From positions 1-14,797 of the forward strand of contig JBAYMS010000039.1 of assembly GCA_041663425.1 (NCBI GenBank): a stretch of 14,797 nt of DNA. Direction: 5' to 3'. The notes under the pieces were generated by a model that ran no database searches, was not told the origin of the DNA, and saw only the letters and a list, made by a program, of their open reading frames with translations. The translations under genes were made by a program, and so were the position numbers. The DNA is from FEN-1322 sp041663425 (GTDB lineage Bacteria; Omnitrophota; Gorgyraeia; 2-01-FULL-45-10). This document shows positions 13,455-14,797 of the stretch, one piece after another. Within the stretch, counting starts at the first letter, position 1. Each line of letters opens with the position of its first letter.

Positions 13455-13490
13455 ATGAAAAACTTAATAGATGAAAAAGGGGCCCGTTAA
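13455..13490 (+). CDS. 11-codon ORF, leader peptide or truncated gene start
   Basis: ATG at 13455 is preceded by GAGGTG (13443-13448) at a proper distance and by a promoter-like sequence. The frame encodes MKNLIDEKGAR and then TAA at 13488-13490. The spelling is like the beginning of a normal gene; MKNL...KG in particular resembles the N-terminus of type IV pilin-like prepilins, whose cleavage site follows KG, but here the frame stops at once. Either the rest of a gene was lost by rearrangement where the AT-rich TPR gene now begins, or this is a true small peptide. Its stop overlaps the stop of the opposite gene. Existence as a translated peptide is uncertain. Confidence 0.3.
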   Translation: MKNLIDEKGAR

Positions 13491-14695
13491 GTAATATTTT
13501 TTGCTTCCGGGAATTTTTTTAAAATAAAACTACGCAATTCCGGCGTAGTTTTTATTTTTGGATTAATAACCTCATCATCAATAATAGTTTGCCAGTAAGG
13601 ATCATTATCCGCTATATTATCAAGGTTTTTAATTAAAACGCTAACGGGTTCATCCAATCTTATTAAGCAGCATGTTATGTTGCAGTATGTTTCTTTAGAT
13701 AAGTCTGGCTCCTTACCAAATACTTGACCGTACCATTTTAAGCCTTCTCTATCTTTTTTTAGATTTACAGAATAAAATCTTCCAATATTATAGTAGGGAG
13801 ATGAATAGCTTGGATTTATATTAATGGCTTTTTTATAATTAGTAAGAGTTTCTTGAAGCAATTCTTCTTTTGTTTTGTTATTTTTCTCCTGTTCAGCACA
13901 TGCATTGTACGCATATCCGTATAGATTGTAAAATGACCCCGCCCTAACACCTTGTATTTTTATTGAGTCGTCTTTGGTTATGGCTCTTATAGCTTTCATC
14001 ACAATGTTATCATGTGTATTTAATTCATTATGTATTCGTTCAAGTTCGCGGAAACGTAGTAATGCTCGCCCGCATTTTCCTCTTTCCAACCAGTATTCGC
14101 CTAGTAAGAATAAGGATTTCTTATAGTCCTCTATATTTTTAGTGATAGGGAGATATACAGATGCGAAATATAGCTTATGCTCATAGTCTAAAAAATTGGC
14201 CTTGTCCAATGAGCTATAATCCTTTTTCTTTCCTATGATTTCGTCGTATTTTAAGTTAATTTCTTTTTCTTTTTCATGGATACCTTTATCCATTATATTA
14301 AATAAGTTTATTGTTTGTGTTAATTGATTTTGAACCGTAAAATATTTTTTAATGCCTGTGATTGAAATGAAGGCACCTATAAAAGAAACAATGGCAGCTA
14401 AGCCAGCCAAAATACCAACAACTACCCCTACGTTACGTATAAGGCCCCACAATCTATCCAGCTCCGTTTTGTATTTATTATCTATTTTATCCATCCTGTC
14501 TAAATAATCGTCTTGTGCCAGAGTTTTATCTATTAAGTATTCCTCTCGCATGTCTTTTCTTAGTTCTTTCTTTAACTCGTCTATCGTGCTTGCCTTAGAT
14601 GTTGGAGGTGGATTATTCTTGGCATGGCAAAGTGGTGAATGGCATAAAAAAATAGTTATTAAAATGATAGGTAGTAGCGCTTTTCTAATAGGCAT
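13487..14695 (-). CDS. Membrane-anchored TPR-like hypothetical protein
   Basis: I recognise no named family. The 402-residue product begins with a signal-peptide-like segment (residues 1-25, ending CHA), then a charged, likely coiled-coil region (about 35-84), a membrane helix (about 86-114, rich in Gly, Val, Ile) and a second charged helix (about 120-155). The C-terminal half is helical with TPR character: LYGYAYNACAEQE (near 258-270), NYKKAININPSYSSPYYNIG (near 286-305) and a further helix pair to about 333. The gene is visibly more AT-rich than everything left of 12000 and uses many Lys, Ile and Asn codons, suggesting transfer. The ATG falls at the edge of a putative IS end. The sequence before it (GGGGTAGGGTC) is only a loose ribosome-binding site and no promoter is seen, so expression may depend on the element. 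No terminator follows. Confidence 0.72.
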   Translation of the reverse strand: MPIRKALLPIILITIFLCHSPLCHAKNNPPPTSKASTIDELKKELRKDMREEYLIDKTLAQDDYLDRMDKIDNKYKTELDRLWGLIRNVGVVVGILAGLAAIVSFIGAFISITGIKKYFTVQNQLTQTINLFNIMDKGIHEKEKEINLKYDEIIGKKKDYSSLDKANFLDYEHKLYFASVYLPITKNIEDYKKSLFLLGEYWLERGKCGRALLRFRELERIHNELNTHDNIVMKAIRAITKDDSIKIQGVRAGSFYNLYGYAYNACAEQEKNNKTKEELLQETLTNYKKAININPSYSSPYYNIGRFYSVNLKKDREGLKWYGQVFGKEPDLSKETYCNITCCLIRLDEPVSVLIKNLDNIADNDPYWQTIIDDEVINPKIKTTPELRSFILKKFPEAKNIT

Positions 14696-14749
14696 GACCC
14701 TACCCCGCTAAACTAGACAGTTTACAAGGCGAGTTTCCTAGTGTATAAC

Positions 14750-14769
14750 CGTAGCTACCAATAGCTACG
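14750..14769 (+). promoter_or_regulatory. Hairpin just before a strong ribosome-binding site
   Basis: CGTAGCTA (14750-14757) pairs perfectly with TAGCTACG (14762-14769) around CCAA. AAAGGAGG (14771-14778) follows one base later. Insertion sequences often carry such hairpins to limit translation from transcripts that enter from outside; that role here is inference. Confidence 0.5.
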
Positions 14770-14786
14770 TAAAGGAGGCTCGGGAT

Positions 14787-14797
14787 ATGTCACGCAA
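14787..14797 (+). CDS. Start of an ORF cut by the window end, possible transposase OrfA
   Basis: ATG at 14787 lies eight bases after AAAGGAGG (14771-14778), an optimal ribosome-binding site. Only Met-Ser-Arg and two bases of the next codon are present. MSR followed by a Lys codon would be typical of IS3-family OrfA proteins, and the upstream terminal-repeat-like sequence fits that. Nothing more can be said from three residues. Confidence 0.45.

Larger units (their letters stand above)
14695..14797 (+). mobile_element. Left end of a probable IS3-family insertion sequence (runs off the window)
   Basis: From TG at 14695 the sequence has the look of an IS3-family terminal repeat: TG, a run of four C (14702-14705), then AAACTAGACAG (14710-14720), similar in layout to the ends of IS2. 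About 90 nt in comes a hairpin, a strong AAAGGAGG and an ATG reading MSR, a common opening of OrfA transposases. The right end and the transposase lie outside the window, so family and completeness are not proven. Confidence 0.45.

Noticed and set aside
13465..13490. Terminator for the minus-strand TPR gene at GGGCCC followed by T5
   Set aside because: GGGCCC is a short palindrome without a loop, so no stable stem precedes the T run.

Overview
The window reads as a chromosomal segment of a Gram-negative bacterium. An outer membrane is implied by LptE, apolipoprotein N-acyltransferase (Lnt) and a lipobox-bearing lipoprotein. A PEP-CTERM protein under a sigma-54-type promoter implies an exosortase (surface-protein sorting) system elsewhere in the genome. 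Gene content and protein style would suit an uncultivated lineage such as Omnitrophota or a neighbour, but that placement is inference; no rRNA is present to settle it.

Layout. Bases 1-2147 hold an acidic low-complexity protein, then lptE and holA, which overlap by 7 nt. rpsT lies convergent to holA and overlaps it by 4 nt. A strong minus-strand promoter between rpsT and murJ separates two divergent units. murJ, uvrC and a short MGMT-type alkyltransferase follow with overlapping ends. A clear sigma-70 promoter at 5711-5739 then opens a dense cluster: prfB (with the RF2 +1 programmed frameshift), secA, lnt, a SemiSWEET-type PQ-loop transporter and a receiver-only response regulator. Both lnt and the SemiSWEET gene can start in ATGA overlaps with the preceding stop. 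The cluster joins translation termination, protein export, lipoprotein maturation and small-molecule transport, as a housekeeping operon.

The right third is different. A 244-nt regulatory region carries AT-rich inverted repeats, two direct repeats one helical turn apart, and a canonical -24/-12 promoter. It precedes a DNRLRE-like PEP-CTERM protein that ends at a textbook terminator. About 460 nt of apparently decayed DNA follows, then an 11-codon ORF behind its own promoter-like sequence. Next comes an AT-rich minus-strand gene for a membrane-anchored, TPR-like protein. Its start codon abuts what looks like the left end of an IS3-family element, whose first ORF begins just before the window ends.

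The most interesting signal is a recurrent leader element found three times: 525-577, 577-629 and, diverged, 5749-5800. Each copy has a 9-bp stem closed by an RGA triloop, followed by a 31-32 nt tail containing AATAAAC and running into the next gene's ribosome-binding region. The two tandem copies have identical tails but different stem sequences that still pair, as expected for a structured RNA or a structure-constrained repeat. The third copy begins almost exactly where the prfB transcript should start.
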